Made by a program: the position numbers and the translations under genes. Below are positions 35,774-52,534 of a stretch of DNA of 64,000 nt, one piece after another; positions within the stretch are counted from its first letter, which is position 1; each line of letters begins with the position of its first letter. Below the pieces are notes generated by a model, which was not told the origin of the DNA, did not search any database, and saw nothing but the letters and a program-made list of their open reading frames with translations. The DNA is from Clarkia xantiana subsp. parviflora (Eukaryota > Streptophyta > Magnoliopsida > Myrtales > Onagraceae). The stretch lies in NCBI GenBank assembly GCA_036873135.1, contig JAPTYO010000011.1, positions 19,726,747 through 19,790,746 of the forward strand, in the 5' to 3' direction.

Positions 35774-38272
35774 TTGGGATCTCGCACGGATCGCTACTGG
35801 CGATTTCACCGCGCAAATGGTCACGACACCAACCACTGTCGGGAACTGAAGAAGGAGATCGAAAAGCTGATCCAGAAGGGGAAGCTCAAGGAATTCGTCG
35901 GGGATAAGCGGTGTCGCTCCCGCTCTCGGTCCCGATCGCGGTCCCGTTCCCGATCCCGCGATCGGTCCCCAAAGATGAAGAGAACCGACCCCGAGTCATC
36001 CAGTGCTCGCAAGGAGAGACGGGGCACTATCAATGTGATTCATGGAGGGTTTGCTGCTGGATGTGATACTTCATCCGCTCGGGAGGTTTATGCCTCTAGA
36101 ATCCCTACGGCGGTGGTGTTAGGTAAGAGGTCCCGATCCTGGACCTTGAAAGAAGAAATGGTGATCTCCTTTTCGTCGGAAGATCTCATAGGCGTGGAGA
36201 CTCCGCACGACGACGCCCTGGTGGTAACCTTGGATGTAGACGGGTTTGAGATGAAACGAATTCTAATCGACGGAGGGAGCTCCTCCGACATTCTATTCAT
36301 GGACGCGCTGGAGGCTATGGGGAAAATAAAGAAAGATCTAAAGGAGGCAAACTTCCCGATGGTCGGGTTCTCTGGCTCAACCTCCTATCCGCTAGGAGTA
36401 ATCACCTTACCAGTGGAGTTTGGTAGCGAGTGGAAATCAGAAAGGAGGAACGTGGAGTTCGTGGTAGTCGATTCCGCGGGGACCTACAACGCGATCATCG
36501 GAAGAACCACCATTAACCCCCTGATGGCGGTTGCCTCGACAGTGCACCAGAAGATGAAGTTCCCGACCGACCATGGAGTCGGAGAGGTCAAGGGCGACCA
36601 GGTGGCTTCTCGAAAATGTTATGTTAACGCCACCCGAAGGAGGAGACGAGAGGCCATGACTGTCCTTCAAACAGACACAGATCCCAGAGAGGAATTTGGG
36701 CGTCCCGCCCCCGTAGAAGATCTGAAAGAAGTCGAGATCGATGGACCCCAGAGGAAGGTGAAACTCGGGTCCACTCTAACGGAGGAGACAGCTAAAAAAC
36801 TGGTGGAGTTACTGAAAGAGTTCAAGGAATTGTTTGCCTGGTCCCCGAGCGATATGCAAGGAATCAGTCCCGATGTGATCGTACACGAGCTGAAGATAGA
36901 CCCCGCGATCAAGCCTATCACACAGAAAAGGCGTCCAATGGGCACGGACAAGAAGATCGCGATCCAGCAGGAGGTGGGCAGGTTGCTCGATGCTGGGTTT
37001 ATTAAAGAGCTCCGATTCCAAACATGGGTTGCTAATCCCGTGCTGGTAAAAAAGACTAACGGGAAATGGCGAATGTGTGTGGATTTCCGCGACCTGAATA
37101 AAGCCTGCCCAAAGGACTGTTATCCGCTCCCGAAAATCGACCAGCTGGGGGATGCTACATCGGGACATGAGCTGTTGAGTTTCATGGATGCGTATTCAGG
37201 CTACAACCAGATCAAAATGGCCAAAGAAGACGCTCCCCACACAGCGTTCTACGCGGACAGTGACATCTATCACTACGATGTCATGCCTTTCGGGTTGATC
37301 AATGCTGGGGCAACCTACCAGCGGATGGTGAACAAGCTGTTCGGAGATATGCTGGGGGAAACCATGGAGGCTTACGTGGATGATATGCTGGTGAAGTCCC
37401 GACAGGCCGAGGATCATGTGCACAACCTAACCATGGCATTTGAGCGGATGAGGCTCCATCAAGTTCGCTTGAACCCGACGAAATGCGCCTTCGGAGTCCA
37501 CTCAGGGAAATTTTTGGGCTTTATGGTGAGCCAGAGAGGAATTGAGGTGAATCGCGAGAAGCTGAGGGCGATTGAGGAGATGCAGTCTCCGACAAACCAT
37601 CGGGAGGTACAAGTGCTGAATGGCCGACTAGCTGCAATGAATCGCTTCTTGTCCAAAGCCAGCGACCGATCAATGCCGTTTTTTGAAGTCTTGAGGTCCA
37701 ACAAGAAATTCGAATGGACCGCCAAGTGTGAAGAGGCGTTCCAAGCACTCAAGCAGCACCTTCGCACCCTCCCGCCGTTGGCAAAACCTGTTCCAAGCGA
37801 GCCGCTCTACCTTTATTTGGCTGTTTCTGAATTCGCCATTAGCTCTGTGTTAGTAAAGATTGTCGAGGGTAATCAAGTCCCCGTCTATTATGTAAGCAAG
37901 GCGTTTGCCAAATCCGAATTAAACTATCCTACCGTTGAGAAGTACCTCTTTGCGTTGATTATTACAGCTCGGAAGCTAAGGCCTTATTTCCACGCACATG
38001 AGATCACTGTGCTGACGAACCAGCCTTTAAAACATTTCTTGAACCGACCGGATGCGTCGGGAAGATTAGTGAAGTGGGCAGTAGAGCTTAGTGAATTTCG
38101 AATACACTTCGCTCCAAGAACGGCTATTAAGGGCCAGGCATTGGCGGATTTCATAGCAGAATCTACAGCTCCCGATCTGGAAGAAGCGGGTCCTGTAGAG
38201 GGGGCAACTATGGAGGTCCCGATAGAAGAACAACCAGAGAGGGCAGAGCAATCAGAACAGCCAAACGAATAA
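35774..38272 (+). CDS. Gag knuckle, RS tract, protease, RT and first RNase H, element 3
   Basis: An 832-codon open stretch. In order: Gag knuckle with its first Cys replaced by Trp (WRFHRANGHDTNHC); a run of eight or so Arg-Ser dipeptides (35911-35970); protease (LIDGGSSSD, about residue 165); RT with VDFRDLNKACPKDC, DAYSGYNQIKM, YHYDVMPFGLINAG and YVDD (37373-37384); connection; and an RNase H where LYLYLAVS and LTNQPL replace the two catalytic Asp motifs. RT looks catalytically complete. The frame ends at TAA 38270-38272 before the added RNase H, so it would need readthrough or trans supply. The N-terminal end is not a natural start; it follows the gag frameshift. Confidence 0.92.
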   Translation: MGSRTDRYWRFHRANGHDTNHCRELKKEIEKLIQKGKLKEFVGDKRCRSRSRSRSRSRSRSRDRSPKMKRTDPESSSARKERRGTINVIHGGFAAGCDTSSAREVYASRIPTAVVLGKRSRSWTLKEEMVISFSSEDLIGVETPHDDALVVTLDVDGFEMKRILIDGGSSSDILFMDALEAMGKIKKDLKEANFPMVGFSGSTSYPLGVITLPVEFGSEWKSERRNVEFVVVDSAGTYNAIIGRTTINPLMAVASTVHQKMKFPTDHGVGEVKGDQVASRKCYVNATRRRRREAMTVLQTDTDPREEFGRPAPVEDLKEVEIDGPQRKVKLGSTLTEETAKKLVELLKEFKELFAWSPSDMQGISPDVIVHELKIDPAIKPITQKRRPMGTDKKIAIQQEVGRLLDAGFIKELRFQTWVANPVLVKKTNGKWRMCVDFRDLNKACPKDCYPLPKIDQLGDATSGHELLSFMDAYSGYNQIKMAKEDAPHTAFYADSDIYHYDVMPFGLINAGATYQRMVNKLFGDMLGETMEAYVDDMLVKSRQAEDHVHNLTMAFERMRLHQVRLNPTKCAFGVHSGKFLGFMVSQRGIEVNREKLRAIEEMQSPTNHREVQVLNGRLAAMNRFLSKASDRSMPFFEVLRSNKKFEWTAKCEEAFQALKQHLRTLPPLAKPVPSEPLYLYLAVSEFAISSVLVKIVEGNQVPVYYVSKAFAKSELNYPTVEKYLFALIITARKLRPYFHAHEITVLTNQPLKHFLNRPDASGRLVKWAVELSEFRIHFAPRTAIKGQALADFIAESTAPDLEEAGPVEGATMEVPIEEQPERAEQSEQPNE

Positions 38273-38284
38273 AATACCTGGGAA

Positions 38285-38698
38285 ATGTACACGGATGGCT
38301 CCTCGAGTTCAGACGGATCAGGGGCGGGCTTTTTGTTGATACCACCGGGTGAAGGTGAACCGCTCCGATACGCCTTGGCTTTAACATTCAAGGCCACAAA
38401 CAACGAAGCAGAGTATGAAGCTCTTATCACGGGCCTGAAAATTGCTAAAGGCACGGGAGTCGATCACTTGAGAGTAAAGTGTGATGCAGCCTTAATCGTA
38501 AACCAGGTTCAAGGGCGATACGAGGCAAGGAGCCCGATAATGAAGAAGTATCTACGAGAGGTACAAACCTTGAAGGAGAGCTTTAAAAGCTTCGACATCG
38601 AGGCAATCCCGAGGGAGGAAAACGTAGAGGCAGACGCCTTGAGCAAATTTTCCCTGGGGGCACCCTTGGAAGAAAATCGGAAGGTGCATTTCTTATAA
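38285..38698 (+). pseudogene. Added (archaeal-type) RNase H, element 3
   Basis: EMYTDGSSSSDGSG, NNEAEYEALITGL, the KCDAALIVNQV aspartate and EADALSKFS give the full D-E-D-D set of an RNase HI of archaeal type. This second RNase H is the Tat-lineage hallmark and would remove the RNA template during reverse transcription. It is bounded by TAA codons on both sides (38270-38272 and 38696-38698), both at positions where element 1 has sense codons. Confidence 0.9.
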
Positions 38699-38701
38699 AA
38701 G

Positions 38702-40006
38702 GTGATCTTATCAAACATCGACCCAACACAGGTGTGCGCCATTGAAGCGAGATCAGAGGAGGAGCCAACTTGGATGACCCCGATAGTCGCGTACCTGACT
38801 ACGGGGGCAGTCCCCGATGATAAAGTGGCGGCGGACAGAATACGTCGGATCACGGCCAATTATGTGATGCTAGACGATCAGCTGTACAAGAAGGGCTGGT
38901 TCTCGACTCCGTACTTGAAGTGTGTGGCAGAACCCGACACCAATCGGATTCTGAAGGAGGTGCACGAAGGGGTCGCGGCTTGTCATGAAGGGGCCCGATC
39001 CATCATGAGGAAAGTGCTGAACTTGGGCTATTATTGGCCCACGATGAGCAAGGAGGCAACGGCGTTGGTCCGATCCTGTGACGCGTGCCAGAGGTACGCC
39101 CCGAATATCGTGGCTCCGGCCGCTAATCTGACATCCATCAAGAGCGCGTGGCCCTTCGCACAGTGGGGCATCGACTTGGTGGGACCTCTTCCACAAGCAC
39201 AAGGTCAATGTAAGTATTTACTTGTAGCTATCGATTATTTTTCGAAATGGATAGAGGCAAAGGCATTAGCTAGAACGACGGGGAACCAGATCGTCAAGTT
39301 CTTCCAGACTCACATTATGTCCAGATACGGGATTCCCAAGGTGGTGATCAGCGACAATGGTCCACCGTTTAACGGGTCTCGAGTGAAGGAGTATTTGGAA
39401 GAGTTGAACATCGAGCATCGGACAGCTTCCGTGCGCCATGCTCAGACTAATGGCCAGGTGGAATCAGCCAACAAAATCGTGATGGATGGCCTGAAGAAGA
39501 GGGTCTATGCCTTGAAGGGCAAGTGGCTGAACGAACTGAAAAACGTGCTTTGGGCTGTTAGAACGACACCCAAATAATCAACGGGGGAGACTCCGTTTGG
39601 CCTCGTTTATGGCACGGAGGCTGTTGCCCCCGTGGAAGTAGTTGTGGCGTCTCATCAGATGAGATATTACGAGCCTCTGACGAATGATGAGATAAGACGT
39701 CTGGACTTGGACTTACTCGAAGAGAAGAGGCGGGAAGCCGATGAAGTCCAAGCTCGAATGCGTTTGGCGACGGCCAGGTATTACAATCGGCGAGTTAAGT
39801 CCCGACAGTTCTTCGTCGGGGAGCTGGTTTGGCGTCGCAACGAGTTCACCCTTTTGGATCGAATCAACAAGATGTCACCAAAATGGGAAGGACCTTATAA
39901 GGTCGTGGGGATGCCAGCTCCAAATGCGTACAAGTTGGAAGACCTCGATGGCAGAACGTTAAAGCATTCTTTTAGTGGCGAACACTTGAAGAAACACCAT
40001 GCTTGA
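38702..40006 (+). pseudogene. Integrase, element 3
   Basis: Zinc-binding part (HEGVAACHE ... CDACQ), catalytic core with WGIDLVGPL, VISDNGPPF and QTNGQVESANK, and the C-terminal GELVWRRNEF and WEGPYKVVG block ending at LKKHHA (TGA at 40004-40006). A TAA near 39575, after VRTTPK, replaces the Arg codon of element 1 (CGA to TAA), so the protein would lose its last 140 or so residues. The DDE residues are all present. No chromodomain. Confidence 0.92.
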
Positions 40007-40540
40007 AGAAAGTCGCCTTAAGTGGTGCCCGATAAAGTCGCCTTAAGTGGTGCCCGATAGAAATTCGCCTTAAGTGGTGCACAATCCTTAGATTTATTCT
40101 AACTACCAAAAAGTCGCCTTGAGTGGTGCACGATGTTAAGTCGCCTTAAGTGGTGCACAATCCTTAGATTTATTCTAAGTACCAAAAAGTCGCCTTGAGT
40201 GGTGCACGATATTAAGTCGCCTTAAGTGGTGCACAATCCTTAGATTTATTCTAAGTACCAAAAAGTCGCCTTGAGTGGTGCACGATGTTAAGTCGCCTTA
40301 AGTGGTGCACAATCCTTAGATTTATTCTAAGTATCAAAAAGTCTCCTTGAGTGGTGCACGATATTAAGTCGTCTTAAGTGATGCGTGATTCTTAGATTTA
40401 CTCTAAGTAATAATTAAGTCGTCTTAAGTGATGCGTGATTCTTAGATTTACTCTAAGTAATAATTAAGTCGTCTTAAGTGATGCGCGGGACTAAGTCGCC
40501 TTAAGTGGTGCAAGTTATTAAATCGTCGGGAAGGACGTAC
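40007..40540. repeat. Minisatellite between integrase and antisense ORF, element 3
   Basis: Units of about 26 bp based on AAGTCGCCTTAAGTGGTGCA, with spacers holding a short hairpin (CTTAGA, five-base loop, TCTAAG). The same family fills 476-1737 in element 1, where it is more than twice as long. A block of AAGTCGTCTTAAGTGATGCG variants sits near 40365-40490. It lies between two convergent coding units, so it could serve as their shared 3' region. Confidence 0.9.
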
Positions 40541-40702
40541 GAAAATGTCTTAAGTGTCGAAGTATCGACCCAGGCAAGTATAAAACCACTTGAAGAAATG
40601 TATCGAGAAAATCGGAACTGAGAAAGTCTGATAGTTGATAAAGGCTCAAAGGCCTGACAATGACGAAAAAGGAGAAGATACAAGGACTCTAAAGATAAGC
40701 AT

Positions 40703-43438
40703 TCAAGCTTGGTCCTTGTCGGCAGCATTGGCAGCAGCTGGGTCCACGGAGTCGGTAGCAGAAGGATCCACAGGGTTGGCCTCGGGAGGATCGACTATCG
40801 GGGCATCCGCACTTGGAAGTTCAGAGGCATCTTCAACAATTACGGGGGTACTCCCCCCATCACTCTCCTCGGAAAGAGCAAAATACTTCTTCGCAAAGGG
40901 AGCGAGGGAAGGAGACTTATCAAAGTTGATGGCGTCCCCGTACTCCAGGTGAAGCTCTTCAACAGCATTGAAGAGAGTGTTCTCCACCTCCGCGCCAAAG
41001 AACTTCATGGCATCGACTTGGAAGTCCTCGGATCTCCGATAATCCTCCCGGCCCTTGGCCTCCGCCTCAACCAGCTGCGCAGGAAAGCCCGCGATCTGCC
41101 CCTCCAGAGCCTTCTTCTCGAGGACCAGTTTGTCCTCAGCAGCCTTCTTCTCCTGGACCAGCTTGTTCACAGCCGCCTCCCGCTCCTGCCGCTCTTGCCT
41201 CAAGAGCCCCTCGAAGTCCCCGACCTGCTTCTGAAGGTCCCGAACCTTCTGATCGAGGACAGCCTGCTCATTGACAAGCTTTCCCCGCGAAGACTGGGAG
41301 GCTTTAAGATCCTCCTTAAGCTGGTCGAGGGCTGCCCGATCCCGCTCCCGGGACTCATCGTAGGCAATGACGTACCCGATAAGACGGTTGAAGTCCCCGA
41401 GCTCCTACAACAAGAAGAAAAAATGTTAATAGACAAACAACCCGATTCATCGTTGAGCAGAGAAAAAGCGAAGTCTCACCTCTATCCGGCGCATGGACAT
41501 ATCTCTGACATCCCGATGCATGGCCGTCCGATTGAGGGAAATCGGATACCGCATGGTGGGCAAGATCGAGCCTGCCAGCAGATGCAGGGCCAGGTCATGG
41601 TGCTGCTCCCCTTGTGTAAGCGGGACTCCTTGCAGCGTCTGGATGGGAGTCCAAGGGGCATCTGCTTGTGAAGGGTTGAAGGGCCTATAAAAATTCCTAT
41701 CGAGAGCGGCAGGAGGAGGAGGACGATAAGTGGAGGGGCATGCCTCCGTCTCGGCCCGAACAGGGGAAGGAGTGAAGTTATGGATGGGCGATGGCTGCCG
41801 CTGGATGGGCGACGGCTGCCGCTGCTGCGGAGAAGACGAAGGAGGCGGACCCTGAGGGGTTGGTTTCAAGGGGGATTGCCCCGTCCTCCGACGATGACGA
41901 AGGGAGCCACCCTCGTCAGTCTCCTCAGAGGAGTCCAAAGTTTCCACCTGACGAAACTATTCGCCAGTTGGAGCCTTCTCTCCAGCTGAGGGAGGCACCC
42001 CCGCTGAAGACGGTGCATCCGCGGAAGCTGCGGCACCCGATGGAGTTCCCGAGCGACCTGCACCTGGAGGATGAGAAGCTTCAGAAATGTAGTCAGGAAG
42101 TTCATCAGGATTCTTACACCAAATGATACGTCGGGAGACGTATTGATCCTTCCCGCGATAATGGTAGTAGCCCGCCTTCAAGACACGAGGAGTTTCGCCT
42201 CGAAGGATTCGTTTGACGTCAGCGATACGGGCCTCCTTGGTTGAAGAAATCAAATCCTTCGGGACCATCCTCTTGTATGATTTAATAGCAAGTCGGAGCT
42301 TTTTACCTTCTTCAGCATTCTGGACGTCGAAGAGCTGGTCCAGATCCACCCGCTTCCGCTTGGGCTGCTCCGCGGAAGGAGACCCCGACTGAGCAGTGAC
42401 CTTCTTTGCGGATTTCCTCTTCCGCGAGGGGCGGACAGCATCAGTCTCCCCCTGCTTAAGGAATAGATCGGTCAGCACAGATACCTTCTTGGCTGCAAAC
42501 AGTAAACGAAGAAGAGTTAGAAGTTTACCAAAGGAACCATATTAGAAGGGCCGTCGAAGAGTTGCCCCCCAAAGATAATATCGAGGAGTCGGATCCCGGC
42601 GTGCACCAGGTCCCGCTCCACGAGTGAGTTGGCGTTGAGGGGAGTGTAGGACTCCCCCCATCGGTAAAGCTGGATAAGTTGAAGAGTTTCAAAATCCTCG
42701 TCGGTGTAAGTGTGGAAGGCAGGCGGAGGGTCTGCTGCCACCTCCCACCGAGGCCAGGGAATCGAAGAATGTCGGATGAAGAAGTAACTCCTCTTCCAGC
42801 TACTGTTGTCGGACCCCGTGTCAACCAAGAGTCCCCGACCCTTGACCACCTTCCAGGTGTCATTGGTCCAGCCACACCGGGCAAGCTGCTGCTTACTCCA
42901 CTTAGGCATCCGAGGGTAGAAGGCGCAAACCCCCGCCTCGTTGCACTTCATCCCATAGAAGGTTCTGAAGAGCTGGAGGCTGTAGACCCACTTCTGTCGG
43001 AAGCAGAGAACTTGAAAGGCGTTCCATAAGCGGATGGCATGAGGAGAAAAGGTAGTGGGGTGCGTTTTGTAATGCTGGCACATCTCGACCAGATTACCAC
43101 AAAAGGGGAATCTGATCCCCGCTGATACTTGTCCCGTAGAGACAAATACCTCCCCTTTTTGGGGACGAGTAACCTCAGGGTTACTCGAGGGGCGAGGCCA
43201 AGGATATGGGAAACGGGGTTCCCAGGTAGTAGTGATACAACCCTCTCGGAGGGCTGCATCATAAGCAGTATTGGAGATCTCATTCAGAGCATAATCAAAA
43301 TTAAAAGGTTTTCTCCCCTCAGAGCTGGACCCGCTGTCTGAAAAGCAACCATTGCAAGAAAAACACAGTGGGACTCTTGGAAAGCTATAAACAAGGAAAA
43401 GACGAACAAGCAATGAAGGGGAAATCCTTACCAGACAT
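40703..43438 (-). pseudogene. Antisense, intron-bearing accessory ORF of element 3 (PF04195-like plus coiled coil)
   Basis: A gene opposite to gag-pol. My exon model: 43438-43432 (ATGTCTG), intron 43431-43338 (GTAAGG...TTTTCAG, 94 bp), exon 43337-42529, a short doubtful intron 42528-42488, exon 42487-41480, intron 41479-41405 (GTGAGA...TTGTAG, 75 bp), exon 41404-40703. All junctions keep one frame, about 841 codons, with one TAG at 41957-41959. The N-terminus (GRKPFNFDYAL, AGIRFPFCGNLVEM, IRLWNAFQVLCF) resembles the 'putative gypsy type transposon' family PF04195. The middle is basic, then Ser/Pro-rich; the C-terminus (about 41400-41000) is a strong Lys/Glu/Leu coiled coil followed by an acidic tail. 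Function unknown. The 41-bp intron is too short for plants, so that exon may be damaged. Confidence 0.78.
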
Positions 43439-43978
43439 GATGAAGTGGGAGTTGAGGGAACGAATTGGGAGTCGCCGGAAAGCTGATCGGAGAAACTTCA
43501 AGATCTTCGGAATTACAGAGCTCAAGTTCGCAGAGAAATTGCAGAGAGCTTGTGAGAATTCGGAAACGGTAAAAATTAAACTGTGCCCATGGCTAGGGTT
43601 TTATAGGCGAAGAGGACGGTTGAAGGGACACTTCGATCCGAGTCGTCGAAGTCGAAGAGTTTTCAATCTGGACCGTTGAGATGAAACGTGCAGAAGGACA
43701 ACAGACGTAATGATGAAACGGCCTGAAAAGCACTTTTCAGAGAAGAGCAGGCGCGAAAAATCACGCACGAGAGCCGAAAACGTCGCTTCATTATCTACTG
43801 CATTTAATGAACCGGGGAATCGAGGAGACCCCTAAGACTTGGCAGTTACCCACAAAACGCTGAGGAAACGCGAAGGAAAAGATTAATATTGAATGACCAG
43901 GCCAAGGGAAAGATCCCCGATTTCAATATCGGGAGGTCGGGAGTTGGAAGACACGACGAACTAAAAGTCCCTCATGTC

Positions 43979-43989
43979 TTGGGGGCAAA
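43979..43989 (+). other. Polypurine tract, element 3
   Basis: TTGGGGGCAAA directly before the 3' LTR, matching the tracts before the LTRs at 19772 and 28579. It would prime plus-strand DNA synthesis. Confidence 0.85.
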
Positions 43990-44708
43990 TGATGGGTTCG
44001 ATTACAGCCGTCAGGCCCTTTTAACGACAAGGAAACGGCAAACAGGCCCACCAGGCCCAAAATGAAGGTCAAGATGACCCAGGAGAAGGGTCCCGGCGAA
44101 GGGAGTCCCGATGATGAAAGGTCCCGACAGAGTCGGTCCCGACAAATGAGCTGGAAGCTCCCGATGAGAAGCCTTTAAGTAGGCCCCGATGACGAATCCC
44201 TGGGAAGAATAGGCCCTGTCACGATGACGAGGGGCCCCGAGCGGTGACACAACGAGATAACTCTGGGGTCCCCGACGGAAGTCGGGACTCGTTACCAGAG
44301 GATAAGGCCAGGATACGCGGGGCGTGGCCGAGATACGCGGAACGTGGTTAAGATACACGGAGCGTGGCCGAGATACGCGGGGCGTGGCCGAGATAAGCGA
44401 GATCATGGCCTAGATAGGCGGGATCACATCCGAGATACGCGGGATACGGGCTAACCACCCTCAACGGTTCACCAGGTACCTGAGGCATCTCTTCGCCTAT
44501 AAAAAGGCAAGAGGTCACCTCAGAACACTTACGTTGAATTACATACCCTTTGAGATTATTGCTTGCCAGCTCGTATTGGGCACTCATTTAAGCATCGGAG
44601 AGGGATTCTGGGTCACCGCCCGGTCTATCCCCTCTTGCAGGATTGCGTGGAGCAAAGGAGCTAGGATTACCGTCAAAGTCCGTACCGGAGTTCCACCGTG
44701 ATCCAACA
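43990..44708 (+). repeat. 3' LTR of element 3
   Basis: TGATGGGTTCG to CCAACA, 719 bp, nearly identical to 33654-34361. The 11-bp length difference lies in the U3 minisatellite near 44305. TATA box at 44498-44505, U5 block at about 44588-44603. It could drive transcription rightwards into the MULE and against the 3' end of the LeuRS gene. Confidence 0.95.
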
Positions 44709-44957
44709 TATGTGAGGGACACACTTTGGTCGGAGGGCATTTTCAGGTTTTCAGTTTATTTTTGGTCACATGCCAAGCATGTGACCACTTTCCGTCAAGC
44801 ATGTGACCACTTTCCGTCACTTTTAACAGAAAAAATAAACGGAGACCTCTCATATAAACATAACTCAAAATTCAGGCCCTTAATAATATCATTTTAACAT
44901 TCAGACCTCTCCGGGCAACATGTGCAAGAATTCTGGTCCCTATTGTGTTCTTAACCC
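44709..44957. mobile_element. Non-autonomous MULE copy 1, right part
   Basis: Starts with the second TATGT copy, then continues the MULE of 32962-33653; the matching uninterrupted text is seen in copy 2 at 53180-53290. The right inverted arm contains AGACCTCTCC-type words that pair with the left arm, and ends AACCC at 44957. The 9-bp duplication TAATTTCTA follows at 44958-44966. Its edge is 254 bp from the LeuRS stop codon. Confidence 0.87.
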
Positions 44958-45171
44958 TAATTTCTAATTTAAAATCTTATATGAAGGGAAAATATGTACA
45001 AGTGAAACTGGTCTATTAAAAACAATGAATGGCCAAAAAAATAGTATTAAAAACAATGAATGAATAGACAAAAGGGCACCCATACCATACCATAACTTTT
45101 GGAAACCTTAATCTATCTTGAAATGAATTACACCCTAGTCTTCAAACCTAAAAAATTACAACCGCATTTTT

Positions 45172-45177
45172 TTTATT
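45172..45177 (-). terminator. Probable polyadenylation signal of the LeuRS gene
   Basis: AATAAA on the minus strand, about 35 nt after the stop codon at 45212. It is the first canonical hexamer downstream. Confidence 0.55.
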
Positions 45178-45211
45178 GGCTCAACATAGGGTAGGGAGGA
45201 TGGTGTTGTAT

Positions 45212-51737
<6,526 letters not shown>

Positions 51738-52525
51738 CGCGGCTCCACTCTAAGTGAGCAGCAGAAGTAGCTTTAAGAGTGGCCGAGGATGATGGATTGA
51801 ATTGGAGAAGATAACGTTGGAAAAGCCAATGATAATTTTTAGTTTGTTGTAAATTTATCATTGTTTTTTTGGCCTTTAAATTTATCATTGTGGAAAGTTA
51901 CTACTTCCAATAAAGTTGGTTCCTACTAGTATTTCTTGTTCCAAAATGTGAGTTACTAGTTTTTAGATTTGACTAGGCGTCATTGAGCGTGACTGGAACA
52001 ACAAATATTACCGTTTTATCATTATAAAGTGATTAGTGTAGTGAGACAGTTTCTACTAGTAGAAACTTCCGCGTTACTGTTCATGACGGTTCCTACTTGT
52101 TAATATTATTTTATTCAATTGTTTTGTTTCTTTTTTAGATTATATATATATATGCTACGCTAAGTCAGATAATGACACGAGCCGTAATAAGTCGTTTTTA
52201 ATATTAAATAAGTTGAATAATGACACGGACCAAAATTACTACATTTTAACTTCGAATTAATTTCAGAGTTTTCAGATTCAATTTTTTTTTATATTTTACC
52301 ATGTAACACAATCTCAATTCTAAATTTTGAAAAATAGTATAGAATTCCATATTATTAAACGTGAAATACTTTTTTTACTAAAAAATAATACTTTATTTTA
52401 ATGGATATATATTTATATATAATCTACTTATTATATTATATATTAATATGAAGAAGTATGCAATTATGATGATATATCTCTGCCAGGGGTGAGCACGAGA
52501 CCTCCAATCTCGTATCAAATGTAAA
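51738..52525. promoter_or_regulatory. Upstream region of the LeuRS gene
   Basis: About 790 bp between the start codon and the next MULE. AT-rich with a TATATATATATATG stretch near 52141-52155 and several A/T runs. It must hold the promoter and 5' leader, but I cannot single out a TATA box or start site with confidence. Confidence 0.4.
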
Positions 52526-52534
52526 TACAAAATA

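Larger units (their letters stand above)
33654..44708 (+). mobile_element. Complete Ty3/gypsy Tat-lineage retrotransposon, element 3
   Basis: Full-length 11,055-bp element: 5' LTR 33654-34361, PBS, gag, protease, RT, first RNase H, added RNase H, integrase (to 40006), minisatellite (40007-40540), antisense intron-bearing ORF (40703-43438, minus), polypurine tract and 3' LTR 43990-44708, with the 5-bp duplication TATGT. The LTRs differ by fewer than ten substitutions by eye and one 11-bp indel, so the insertion is recent. Gag-pol nevertheless carries several stops and a frameshift. The added archaeal-like RNase H places it in the Tat lineage; the antisense ORF recalls Grande- and Retand-type elements of that lineage. 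Confidence 0.96.
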
